Shown one piece after another: positions 46,330-54,914 of a stretch of DNA of 61,297 bases. Location: NCBI RefSeq assembly GCF_001317345.1, contig NZ_JXCG01000011.1, positions 1 to 61,297 on the forward strand. Reading direction: 5' to 3'. The number at the start of each line of letters is the position of its first letter. The stretch's first letter is position 1. The translations under genes and the position numbers were made by a program. The notes beneath the pieces are model-generated. The model had not been told where the DNA came from. It worked only from the letters and a program-made list of their open reading frames with translations, and ran no database searches. The DNA comes from Thermococcus sp. EP1 (GTDB lineage Archaea > Methanobacteriota_B > Thermococci > Thermococcales > Thermococcaceae).

Positions 46330-47928
46330 TCACTCCTCGACAACATATACCGGCACTTTTCCGTGTGGAATTCCGTATTTCTTGCCGTACCATTCACTAA
46401 GCACGTACCAAGCAACAATTAGGAGCACAAAGCCTATTGGTAGCAAGACTGGCCAGCTGTGGACACCTATTGCAAAGAGGATGTAGAGGATTATTCCACT
46501 TCCTGCAGCTGTTACGGCGTATGGAATCTGGGTATTTACGTGATCTATGTGGTCACTTCCTGAGAACATTGAACTCATAATTGTGGTATCACTTATTGGT
46601 GAACAGTGGTCACCAAAGATACCACCAGCAAAAACTGCACCTATTGAGGCATAGAGAACGGGACCAATTTGTCCGCCTGTAATTTGATATGCTAAAGGAA
46701 TTGCAATTGGCATGAGGATACCGAAAGTTCCCCAAGAAGTTCCTGTTGTAAATGATATGAACATTGCTACTAGGAATACTATAAGTGGGACTATTCCTGC
46801 TGGAATGTTTGCGCTTGTAGCTAGGTTTACTACATAATCAGCGGTTCCAACAGCGGTTGTAGCACTTTTGATACTCCATGCAAGCACTAAAATTGCAGTT
46901 GCCAACATCATTTGTTTCATACCTTGGACAATTGCGGTTTCAACTTCTTCAACTGTCATTTGTTTTCTTGCAAGAATTATTACCATTCCAACCAAGACCA
47001 TGCTAAATGAACCCCAGAGCAAGGCAGTGGCAGCATCGGAGTTCGAAAGTACTCCCATCAGACCTTCCTCTGCGTAAGTTGCTCCTCCACCACCAGTGTA
47101 CCACATTCCATAGAGAGTTATAAACACAAGGCTAAGGATCGGTAGGATAAAGTTCCAGACATCTCCAGTTTCTTTTGGCATTCCAAGATCCACTTCAGTT
47201 GTCATTAATGGTTTAGCTCCATCACGCATGACTTTTCCAGTTGTCCTTGCCCTATACTCAGCATGGAGCATTGGGCCGTAGTGTCTGTGAGTATAAGCAA
47301 CTAGGAACACTAGTATTATAGCCAAGATTGAATAGAACCTATAAGGAACACTTGAAAGCCAAGCAGCATAGGAACCGAGAGTAATTCCAAGGCTATCAAA
47401 GGATTCACCAATCAATCCAATTTCGTAGCCGATCCATGTAGAGACTAATGCTAATCCAGCTACTGGTGCTGCGGTTGAATCATCGATATAAGCAAGCATT
47501 TCTCTTGAGACCCTTGCCCTGTCTGTTATTGGCCTCATAGTGTTACCAACTATGATGGTGTTGGTATAGTCATCGAAGAAGACAAGAATTCCCAAAAGCC
47601 ATCCAAGCACCGAGGCACCTTTACTGTTCTTCACCTTCTTTGTTAAACTTCTTGCAACTGCATGGGCTCCTCCTGATTTATAAATTAGTCCAACTCCGGC
47701 ACCAATCAGAAAGTCAAAGACTAAAATCGTTGCATTCCAGCTGTCTGTCACATTCTCAATTATCCAAGTCCATGTTTGAATTGTGCCGGTTACTGGGTTC
47801 CATCCAGATGCCATGACTCCACCAATCCAAACACCTGCAAACAAAGCGAATAATACTCTTTTTGACCAGATAGCCAATATAATAGCTACCAAAGGTGGCA
47901 GCAAAGACAAGATTCCAAAGTCCGCCAT
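46330..47928 (-). CDS. nhaC: NhaC family Na+/H+ antiporter-type transporter
   Basis: 532-residue membrane protein with about 12 helices. NhaC features include LGILVFFDDYTNTIIVGNTMRPITD, YIDDSTAAPVAGLALVSTWIGYEIGL, ISFTTGTSWGTFGILMPIAIPL and GGIFGDHCSPISDTTIMSS. The acidic Asp residues in FFDDY and GDHCSPISDT are the likely ion-binding sites. Family members exchange Na+ for H+ or for organic ions. Co-directional with the dehydrogenase gene, so it may move a substrate of that pathway rather than act in pH control alone. Confidence 0.93.
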   Translation of the reverse strand: MADFGILSLLPPLVAIILAIWSKRVLFALFAGVWIGGVMASGWNPVTGTIQTWTWIIENVTDSWNATILVFDFLIGAGVGLIYKSGGAHAVARSLTKKVKNSKGASVLGWLLGILVFFDDYTNTIIVGNTMRPITDRARVSREMLAYIDDSTAAPVAGLALVSTWIGYEIGLIGESFDSLGITLGSYAAWLSSVPYRFYSILAIILVFLVAYTHRHYGPMLHAEYRARTTGKVMRDGAKPLMTTEVDLGMPKETGDVWNFILPILSLVFITLYGMWYTGGGGATYAEEGLMGVLSNSDAATALLWGSFSMVLVGMVIILARKQMTVEEVETAIVQGMKQMMLATAILVLAWSIKSATTAVGTADYVVNLATSANIPAGIVPLIVFLVAMFISFTTGTSWGTFGILMPIAIPLAYQITGGQIGPVLYASIGAVFAGGIFGDHCSPISDTTIMSSMFSGSDHIDHVNTQIPYAVTAAGSGIILYILFAIGVHSWPVLLPIGFVLLIVAWYVLSEWYGKKYGIPHGKVPVYVVEE

Positions 47929-48257
47929 TCCATAAACACCCCCAGTATCAATATTTGCGAGTCCGAATTCTTCGAGTATTTTATAAATTTTTTGGAGATT
48001 TTGTTGTATATTTGCTAATTACCGAAATTTTTAAGGAGTACACTGCCATATCTCGAAATTCCTTCTATGAACAATATTGTAGGTTCCTGTTCTTTGTAGT
48101 TTATATGTGATAAGCTGTGTTTAACATTATACAATACAGCTCTCTTTCCATAAAAACGTTTTCCCGAGATTTTTGTATAATTTTAGAACAACCTCTAAAT
48201 ATTATTTGGAGAGGCTAAAAGAACTATAAAAGAAGCTTCAAAAAGTGTTTAACAAAG
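47929..48257. other. A+T-rich intergenic region
   Basis: No gene is seen. It carries the nhaC promoter (TATA-like TTTATAAA near 47980, minus strand) and an imperfect hairpin CCTCT-AAAT/ATTT-GG-AGAGG at 48192-48214, just beyond the end of the uracil-DNA glycosylase gene, possibly marking its 3' end. Other inverted words are short. Confidence 0.5.
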
Positions 48258-48848
48258 TTAAAGCAAATCATCCAGAAGAGTTCGAAGCTTTTTAAAATCC
48301 TTTTCTAATTCTTCTCTAAGTTGGGGTCTATAAAGAGCAACAGCAGGATGGTAAATTGGCATTATGACAATTTTGCCAAAAAGTGTCCTTGCTTCAAAGG
48401 TCTTCCCGTGAATCTTGCTTATCGGCTCTGGCTCAAACCCAAATTTCTTGAGGATATATGACATCGAATGCCTGCCCAGTGGCACTATGATTTTTGGTCG
48501 AAGTAGATCGATCTGCATATCCAGATATGGAGAACATGTTTTTATCTCTTCTTCTGTTGGATCCCGATTGTTTGGAGGTCTACATTTTATGATGTTTGTG
48601 ATATACACCTCATCTCTCGTTAGACCAATACTTTCTAAAAGTTCATCTAATACCTTCCCTGCCCTTCCCACAAAGGGCAAGCCTTTCTGATCTTCCCAGT
48701 ATCCTGGTCCTTCTCCAACAAACATTATCTTCGATTCGTAGCTCCCTGAACCCGGAACAGCGTTTGTTCTAAGTTCTCCTAAAGGACACTTTCTGCAAGT
48801 TTTTACTCGTTCTTCCAACTTCTTCATTGCTTCATGCTTTTTTGCCAC
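48258..48848 (-). CDS. udg: Family 4 uracil-DNA glycosylase (Fe-S)
   Basis: 196-residue thermostable uracil-DNA glycosylase. Motif A is GEGPGYWEDQKGLPFVGRAG and motif B is IYHPAVAL; cluster cysteines are in TCRKCPLG, IKCRPP and TCSPYL. It removes uracil from DNA, the product of cytosine deamination at high temperature. The GTG at 48848 has GGGTG six bases upstream; an ATG at 48827 is an alternative that begins MKKLEER. It overlaps the end of the small helical protein gene by 17 bases and is probably co-translated. Confidence 0.94.
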   Translation of the reverse strand: MAKKHEAMKKLEERVKTCRKCPLGELRTNAVPGSGSYESKIMFVGEGPGYWEDQKGLPFVGRAGKVLDELLESIGLTRDEVYITNIIKCRPPNNRDPTEEEIKTCSPYLDMQIDLLRPKIIVPLGRHSMSYILKKFGFEPEPISKIHGKTFEARTLFGKIVIMPIYHPAVALYRPQLREELEKDFKKLRTLLDDLL

Positions 48849-49203
48849 TTTTAACACCCAACCTTTCTTGAGAAAGATAAGCTGTTAAAAGTTCTTTCCA
48901 AGCAGTATAGTATCCTTTCTCGTAATCATCTCTAAATTCATGCTGGAGAATACTTTCAAAATGTTCGAGAAGCTCTTGGGCCTTTTCATTATTGGGCTCT
49001 CGAATAAGCTGGACTATCAATGCATCTGAATCGGTGTCTTTTAAAGCTGAAAGAAACCCATTTATAGCCCTACTATACCCTCTCCCCCATTCATCGTCAC
49101 CTACTATCTTCTCGAGCTTATCAATATGAGACTTAGCCTTAGCATAGTCTCTCCGCATCAAGGCCTTGAGGAACATTTCCATTCTCATTTCTCTTGCAGG
49201 CAT
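48832..49203 (-). CDS. Small helical hypothetical protein upstream of udg
   Basis: 123-residue, largely helical and soluble protein (MEMFLKALMRRDYAKAKSHIDKLEKIVG and a second half with EHFESILQHEFRDDYEKGYYTAWKELL). It has a TPR- or HEPN-like look but no diagnostic motif. GGTGGTGAAAA precedes the ATG. The overlap with udg suggests a shared transcript, and a link to DNA repair is only inferred from that. Confidence 0.75.
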   Translation of the reverse strand: MPAREMRMEMFLKALMRRDYAKAKSHIDKLEKIVGDDEWGRGYSRAINGFLSALKDTDSDALIVQLIREPNNEKAQELLEHFESILQHEFRDDYEKGYYTAWKELLTAYLSQERLGVKSGKKA

Positions 49204-49404
49204 TTTTCACCACCAGCTTATGTGACACGACTGTATTTTTAATACTTTTCAATGAATCCTCACATCAAAACCATGAGTGAACATTTTTACCAATGAGATT
49301 CACATCCCTTTCAACTCTTTTGGTACACCTATGAAAGTAAATCTTCATATTTACGCAAAAGTTTTTATACTCCATGTTTGTAAAAACTCTTAGAGGTGAA
49401 GAAT

Positions 49405-51156
49405 ATGGAAGAAGCATCTGGGGTGGTGCCAAGCGGAGAAAAAGAATTTGAAGAATCAAGCAAGCACCCCCAAGACATTATTGAATACCCTGAAATCAGT
49501 GATGAAGAGTTCTACAAACTCCTTAGCAAAGCCAGTAAGCATTATGGTGGGTCTCTGCCCCATAAGACATGGTCTATTTGTCCAGAAACACGTGACATTG
49601 TCCCTGCTGTTGTCTGGGAAAAAGATGGAAAAATTTGGATAACAAAGAAATGTTCTGAAGGTATGATTACTGATGTTTATTATGAAGATGCTGAGATGTA
49701 CAAACGCTTTGAAGAGTGGAAATTTGAGTTTAAAATAAAGACGTATAATGTTGAGAACACAGGTGTTAATTGTCCTTTTGATTGCGGTTTATGTCCAAGA
49801 CATTACTCCCATACAAACCTTCTTAACATTGTTTTGACCAATCGGTGTAATTTATCTTGTTGGTATTGCTTTTTCTATGCCAAAGAAGGGCAACCAATTT
49901 ACGAGCCTACTTTAGAGCAGATTAGAATAATGCTCCGTAATGCAAAGAAAGAAGAACCTGTTGGGGCGAACGCAGTTCAGTTCACAGGAGGAGAACCAAC
50001 GCTTAGGGATGATATTATCGAGATTGTCAAAATAGCAAAAGAAGAAGGTTATGACCACATTCAATTGAACACGGATGGAATAAAACTTGCCTTTGACCCT
50101 GTACTTGTGAAAAATCTCCGAGAAGCAGGTGTAAATACCCTCTATCTAAGCTATGATGGAATGACTCCTCAAACCAATTGGAAGAACCACTGGGAAATTC
50201 CATTGATTTTCGAGAACGTAAGAAAAGCTGAAGGGCCTGGAATAGTTCTGGTACCCACCACTATAAGGAACGTAAATGACCATGAGCTTGGAGCTATTAT
50301 AAACTTTGGTCTTAACCATCTTGACATAGTCAGGGGCGTAAACTTCCAACCAATTTCCCTTGTTGGAAGAGTCCCAAGAAGAGAGAGACAGCGCTTTAGA
50401 ATCACAATTCCTGGGGCAATACAAAAAATAGATGAGCAAACAAATGGAGCTATAGCAAAAGAGGATTGGTACCCGATTCCTATAGCTGGCCACATTGCAA
50501 GATTCTTTGAGGCTTTTGCAGGTAGAAAATACTACATGACCTCCCACTTTGGATGTGGGGCTGCTACTTACATTTTCCTTGACGAGAATAGAGTAATTCC
50601 CATCTCTAGGTTCCTTGATGTTGAGGGATTCGTAGAATTCTTAGAAGAGAGAGTAGAAGAAATTAAAGAATGGAACTCACTAGGAAGACTTCAAAAGTTA
50701 AAGCTTGGAGCAGAAATCTTTCTAAAGTTTAAGAGTTTCTATGATGAGGACTATGCTCCAAAAAGCTTTGATGTGCTTAAAATTATGAGACATGCCTTCA
50801 CCCATGGAACCTATGAAGCCTTAGGAGAATTCCACAACAGAACTCTATTCCTTGGCATGATGCACTTCATGGACGAGTACAATTATGATATTGAGAGAGT
50901 GGAGAGATGCGTGATTCATTATGCACTACCGGATGGAAGAATAGTGCCATTCTGCACATTTAATGTGATTCCTGAACTATATAGGGACAAAATCCAAGCT
51001 CAATTCAGCTATACGTGGGAAGAATGGAAGGCTCTACATCCGGAATGGGAATATAAAAAAGATAAATACGTAAGAACCAGGGAGTTTATAGAACAAATGA
51101 AAAGAAGCGAACTATACAAAAAGACTTACATAGACATAAAGAATTATTTTGGGTGA
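49405..51156 (+). CDS. tes: Tetraether lipid synthase Tes (radical SAM, GDGT biosynthesis)
   Basis: 583-residue radical SAM enzyme that joins the phytanyl chains of archaeol to form macrocyclic archaeol and tetraether lipids. An N-terminal domain includes a cysteine set CPFDCGLCPRH (Cys 123, 127, 130). The radical SAM cluster is CNLSCWYC (Cys 148, 152, 155), followed by FTGGEPTLRDD. Later cysteines are in HFGCGAATY and FCTFNVIPEL. This arrangement matches the MJ0619/MA1486 type. The ATG at 49405 follows GAGGTG, and a TATA-like TTTTTATACTCC lies about 40 bases upstream. A 90-residue gene follows. Confidence 0.9.
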   Translation: MEEASGVVPSGEKEFEESSKHPQDIIEYPEISDEEFYKLLSKASKHYGGSLPHKTWSICPETRDIVPAVVWEKDGKIWITKKCSEGMITDVYYEDAEMYKRFEEWKFEFKIKTYNVENTGVNCPFDCGLCPRHYSHTNLLNIVLTNRCNLSCWYCFFYAKEGQPIYEPTLEQIRIMLRNAKKEEPVGANAVQFTGGEPTLRDDIIEIVKIAKEEGYDHIQLNTDGIKLAFDPVLVKNLREAGVNTLYLSYDGMTPQTNWKNHWEIPLIFENVRKAEGPGIVLVPTTIRNVNDHELGAIINFGLNHLDIVRGVNFQPISLVGRVPRRERQRFRITIPGAIQKIDEQTNGAIAKEDWYPIPIAGHIARFFEAFAGRKYYMTSHFGCGAATYIFLDENRVIPISRFLDVEGFVEFLEERVEEIKEWNSLGRLQKLKLGAEIFLKFKSFYDEDYAPKSFDVLKIMRHAFTHGTYEALGEFHNRTLFLGMMHFMDEYNYDIERVERCVIHYALPDGRIVPFCTFNVIPELYRDKIQAQFSYTWEEWKALHPEWEYKKDKYVRTREFIEQMKRSELYKKTYIDIKNYFG

Positions 51157-51161
51157 GAGAG

Positions 51162-51434
51162 ATGAAGAGGATAGATTTTAAACTCAATAACATCACGCCC
51201 GCCGAGGCTAGGAAAACTCAATACCAACTCCTACTAAACCCAGCAGTATACAGAGTATTTCTAAACGGGTATACGAAAAAGGGTTACATAATATTCGAGG
51301 AAAACAAACTTCCTCAAGAAAAACTTCTAGAAATGCTCAGAATCTTTGAACCAATAATCATCAGTGAGAGGAAAACTACTCAAGAAGAGCTGATTGAGAG
51401 TAGTCTAAGCTGGAAGAACACAATAGGAACCTGA
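51162..51434 (+). CDS. Small hypothetical protein downstream of tes (possible DUF3213)
   Basis: 90-residue soluble protein with an alpha-beta pattern (FKLNNITPAEARKTQYQLLLNPAVYRVFLNGYTKKGYIIFEE). It looks like a ferredoxin-like fold and resembles small Thermococcales proteins labelled DUF3213; that match is tentative. The ATG at 51162 follows GGTGAGAG, which overlaps the tes stop, so it is co-translated with tes. It may be an accessory of the lipid synthase, but nothing in the sequence proves it. Confidence 0.7.
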   Translation: MKRIDFKLNNITPAEARKTQYQLLLNPAVYRVFLNGYTKKGYIIFEENKLPQEKLLEMLRIFEPIIISERKTTQEELIESSLSWKNTIGT

Positions 51435-51455
51435 TCTATTTAAAAATTAAATGAA

Positions 51456-52937
51456 TCAAAGAAGTTCTATTTTTATTTTTCCTGCAAAGTCCGGTTTTTT
51501 GAGTTTAAATGAAACAATGCCACTAAAAGCAGATAGATCAATGACGTTCCTTCCTTCCTCAATGCCAATGACTTCCTCATAAGCCCTCCCCACTGGAAGG
51601 GAAAGATCATACTCATATACTGTCAGTCTATTGTCTTTACTCGCATTTATTATCATCCTCGGGTTTTTATATCCATCAAGAGGTATTCCTCCAAATGCAC
51701 TTGCTCCAAAAAGTTGCTCTGCTTTTGCAAGAGAAGCCATTTCAATGGAAATACTTAATGCTGGGGGAGCCCTCTGTATTATCGCTTCGTCTAGAATAAC
51801 AATATCCTTGTTTCCGGTATCAAACGGAGTAGCCTCTAATGCACCAGTATTTGGAGTTGTATTTGTTCCAAGTAATATCTTTCCAAAGGCCTTTTCAATG
51901 CTTGTTATTCTTGCTCCAAAGATACCAACGATTTTGACCATTGGTGGGGTTATATAGAGAAGTAGAGAGGGAGCATTTATACTATTGGTGAACTCTGCCA
52001 TGATTTTTCCTTCTTCATTCATAGGTCTATACACCGCATCATGATGTGCATTATAGGCTACTAGAATGCCCCCACCTATTGTTAGTGCATTTGTTCTCAT
52101 GGGGGCGTAGAAATTTGGAAAATCAAAGAGTCTCACAAAAACCATTTCTTCTTCATTAACTGGATTTCCAACGAACATTCCCCCTCTAACAAAGGCAAAT
52201 ACTCTGTTATATGCGCTTTCCATATCTCCAAGGTTAGGTCGTACAAATGAGTTTCCATCAACTGAGGTCTGACCTACTGGGAACCGCTCCCACTTTCTTG
52301 TAATAAGATCAAAGACATGAACCTCCATCATGCCCCAATTGAAATTTTTGCCTACCCCAAAGAAGACAGTATCATGAACAAGCGCTCCCTTGAGGCTTGG
52401 GTTTTCATTCAAAAGTTCCATTTTTCCACTCTTCCTATCGAGTTCATATATGCCGAGATTTGCATGACCATCCTCTCTTGCTATGAGGAGTTTGTCTTCA
52501 TAGGGGTCATAAATTATGTCACTGACCTCTCCGGCCCAGTCAGTATTATGGTGAATCGATTCCTTCCATAGGAGTCTTATTTCATCATTTTCAGTATCAT
52601 ATTCATGAACATGAGAGTACTTGTTTACAAAACTTATAGTGGATTTTTCATTTTTCCCTTCATAGATTGCTGGAGCATGAACCCAACCTCCAAAATAAAT
52701 AAATTCATCCACCGTCTCAACTGCATTGTACGTATCTCCACCGGATGTTGGTTTTTCTCCAACAAGCTCGAACTCATAGATTCTTTTTGAGTCTTCCCTT
52801 ATGAAGTGGGCTTGGGCCTCAAATGCCACTGTAAAATAGAGAACATCGTTATGATATCTTAGGCCAAATATGCCCCCACTTCCCCATTCTGGACCATATC
52901 TTTGAGGAAACCTATTAATATGTTTCAGTATTTTCAT
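51456..52937 (-). CDS. DUF2139 family protein
   Basis: 493-residue cytosolic protein of the archaeal DUF2139 type. It appears beta-propeller-like: repeated strands such as DVLYFTVAFEAQAHF, FIYFGGWVHAPAIY, DIIYDPYEDKLLIAREDGHAN and VHVFDLITRKWERFPVG. Conserved His/Asp residues in GGWVHAPA and HHNTDWAGE could bind metal. Function is unknown. The ATG at 52937 follows GGTGGTGATT. It is divergent from ppcA. Confidence 0.8.
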   Translation of the reverse strand: MKILKHINRFPQRYGPEWGSGGIFGLRYHNDVLYFTVAFEAQAHFIREDSKRIYEFELVGEKPTSGGDTYNAVETVDEFIYFGGWVHAPAIYEGKNEKSTISFVNKYSHVHEYDTENDEIRLLWKESIHHNTDWAGEVSDIIYDPYEDKLLIAREDGHANLGIYELDRKSGKMELLNENPSLKGALVHDTVFFGVGKNFNWGMMEVHVFDLITRKWERFPVGQTSVDGNSFVRPNLGDMESAYNRVFAFVRGGMFVGNPVNEEEMVFVRLFDFPNFYAPMRTNALTIGGGILVAYNAHHDAVYRPMNEEGKIMAEFTNSINAPSLLLYITPPMVKIVGIFGARITSIEKAFGKILLGTNTTPNTGALEATPFDTGNKDIVILDEAIIQRAPPALSISIEMASLAKAEQLFGASAFGGIPLDGYKNPRMIINASKDNRLTVYEYDLSLPVGRAYEEVIGIEEGRNVIDLSAFSGIVSFKLKKPDFAGKIKIELL

Positions 52938-53081
52938 AATCACCACCAGCAAAGATTGTTTTTAAAGAATTAAAATGTTATGCAAAGTGAACAAGAATAT
53001 TTTGAGATTTTCTGTCATACATACAATAAATTAATCAAAAACCTTAAAATTTTTACATTCTCTCTCGATTTGGTGGGCAAA

Positions 53082-54512
53082 ATGATACCAAGGACAATGA
53101 GTACTCAACATCCTGACAACGTATTCATACCATTTTTTGCACATGAAAGTTCTCTGGGAGGAGAAGACGAAGTCTTGGAAGCGTTCTACGCTTTTAGTGT
53201 ACTTGAAGTGCAGGAACAAATGTGGGACTTTGAAGGAAAAGAAGTAGACGAGTTTGTAGTAAAAAAACTACTAGAAAAATATGGGGAATTCTTTAAAAAG
53301 AAGAAACTAGGCAAAGATTTTAGAATAACTCCCCGTGTCCCGAATCCCAGTGTAGAAAAGGCTGAAGCTAAACTTTTACTTGAAACTCTCGAAAGTATAC
53401 CTCGCTCTGCAGACTATGCCAAGATTTTCTATAATGAGGAGATTGCTCCAATATTCGAAGTTATACTCCCAATGACAACTTCATCAGAGGAAATAGAAAG
53501 AGTTTATGAGCTCTACAAAAAATACATAATAGGAAAACAGTACAAACGAGTCTATGACGTGAAGATCTATGAATGGATTGGAAAATTCTACCCGGAAGAA
53601 ATAAGTGTTATACCTCTTTTTGAGACAAAAGAAGCCATATTAAATGCACATGAAATCTTAGAAGAATACTTAACGGGAAAACAATTTGAATATCAGCGAA
53701 TCTTTCTCGCAAGAAGTGATCCCGCAATGAATTACGGCTTGATAAGTGCTGTTATCTATGATAAATATGCACTGTTCAAACTTCAGGAACTTGAAGAGGA
53801 AATTGGTATTACCATATACCCAATAATAGGCGTAGGTGGAGTACCATTTAGGGGGCATTTTACCCCCAATAATGTTGAAGAAGTCTTGGAAGAATACCCA
53901 AGTGTTCAAACTTTTACCATCCAGAGTTCATTTAAATACGATCACCAGCCAAAAGAAGTTATTAAAGCCATTGAACATGTTAACGACTCTAAGCGAAAGA
54001 CTGCAGAACCAATAGGTGAGGAAATCTTTGCGATTTTAGAAAAGTACAAAGAAAAATACTCTAAAGAACTCAGACCTCTAGCTCCACTTATAAGAGAAGT
54101 AGCAAAATATGTGCCCTCAAGGAGAAGAAGGAAGCTCCACATAGGTCTTTTTGGATACTCAAGGGAAGTTAATGGCATGGCCCTACCAAGAGCCATAAAG
54201 TTTACTGCATCCCTCTATTCCCTTGGCATTCCACCAGAGGTCTTAGGACTGAGTGCTTTAAGTGAAAGTGAGTTAGACAAAATCAGCGAACACTATAAAG
54301 GCCTTTACAGAGATCTTAACTTTGCCATGATGTTTTTTAACCCGAGAGCAGCTGAGAAGTTCAAGTTCTTAAAGCCTATTGCCGACTTTCAAAAGGAGTT
54401 TGGAGTCGAGCCTGTTGAAGAGCATGAGGCAATAACCACGAAGATACTAAGCGGAGAGTTCGATGAGAGTTTAATCGTCGAAGCAGCGGGTTTGAGAGGG
54501 TTTTTGGGTTGA
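53082..54512 (+). CDS. ppcA: Archaeal-type phosphoenolpyruvate carboxylase
   Basis: 476-residue enzyme forming oxaloacetate from PEP and bicarbonate. The N terminus MIPRTMSTQHPDNVFIPFF, with the STQHPDN motif, is typical of the short archaeal PEPC family, as are IIGVGGVPFRGHFTP and the FGYSREVNGMALPRAIKF segment. The ATG at 53082 follows GGTGGG; an in-frame start at 52980 would add 34 residues over a likely promoter. A small membrane protein gene lies 46 bases downstream. Confidence 0.95.
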   Translation: MIPRTMSTQHPDNVFIPFFAHESSLGGEDEVLEAFYAFSVLEVQEQMWDFEGKEVDEFVVKKLLEKYGEFFKKKKLGKDFRITPRVPNPSVEKAEAKLLLETLESIPRSADYAKIFYNEEIAPIFEVILPMTTSSEEIERVYELYKKYIIGKQYKRVYDVKIYEWIGKFYPEEISVIPLFETKEAILNAHEILEEYLTGKQFEYQRIFLARSDPAMNYGLISAVIYDKYALFKLQELEEEIGITIYPIIGVGGVPFRGHFTPNNVEEVLEEYPSVQTFTIQSSFKYDHQPKEVIKAIEHVNDSKRKTAEPIGEEIFAILEKYKEKYSKELRPLAPLIREVAKYVPSRRRRKLHIGLFGYSREVNGMALPRAIKFTASLYSLGIPPEVLGLSALSESELDKISEHYKGLYRDLNFAMMFFNPRAAEKFKFLKPIADFQKEFGVEPVEEHEAITTKILSGEFDESLIVEAAGLRGFLG

Positions 54513-54558
54513 GTTAGGTTTTAATACCCTTCCACCAGAAAACCTACGGTGTGCTACC

Positions 54559-54888
54559 ATGCTCATGGAGTTCACATTGGGCTTTTTATTTATTCTCGCA
54601 TGGGTTGGATTTTTCATTTTGATTGGACAACAGAAAAGTGTAGTGAAGGCATCACTGGGCATTTTTCTTCTGTTCACCGCAATGAGTGTAATGAACTACC
54701 TTAAGTGGCACCTTGGTGAGCCTCGTGGCTGGTTTATTGGCTTCATCACAGGCTTTCCACTTGGTTTATGGCTCGTTCGGAGAATCGGACCAGATAAACC
54801 TACCGAGGAAAGTGCTGTCGCCCTTTTCCTCCTCGGCCCACTCATCTTCGCGTTTATCCTCATAATCATCTTATTCATCTGGGGGTAA
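54559..54888 (+). CDS. Small membrane protein, function unknown
   Basis: 109-residue integral membrane protein with four hydrophobic stretches (LGFLFILAWVGFFILIG, SLGIFLLFTAMSVMNYL, WFIGFITGFPLGLWLV and FLLGPLIFAFILIIILFIWG). No family is recognised. GGTG lies about seven bases before the ATG. It may be co-transcribed with ppcA and is convergent with the S9 peptidase gene. Confidence 0.68.
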   Translation: MLMEFTLGFLFILAWVGFFILIGQQKSVVKASLGIFLLFTAMSVMNYLKWHLGEPRGWFIGFITGFPLGLWLVRRIGPDKPTEESAVALFLLGPLIFAFILIIILFIWG

Positions 54889-54914
54889 AAATATTCAAAA
54901 AGCAGAATAAAAAC

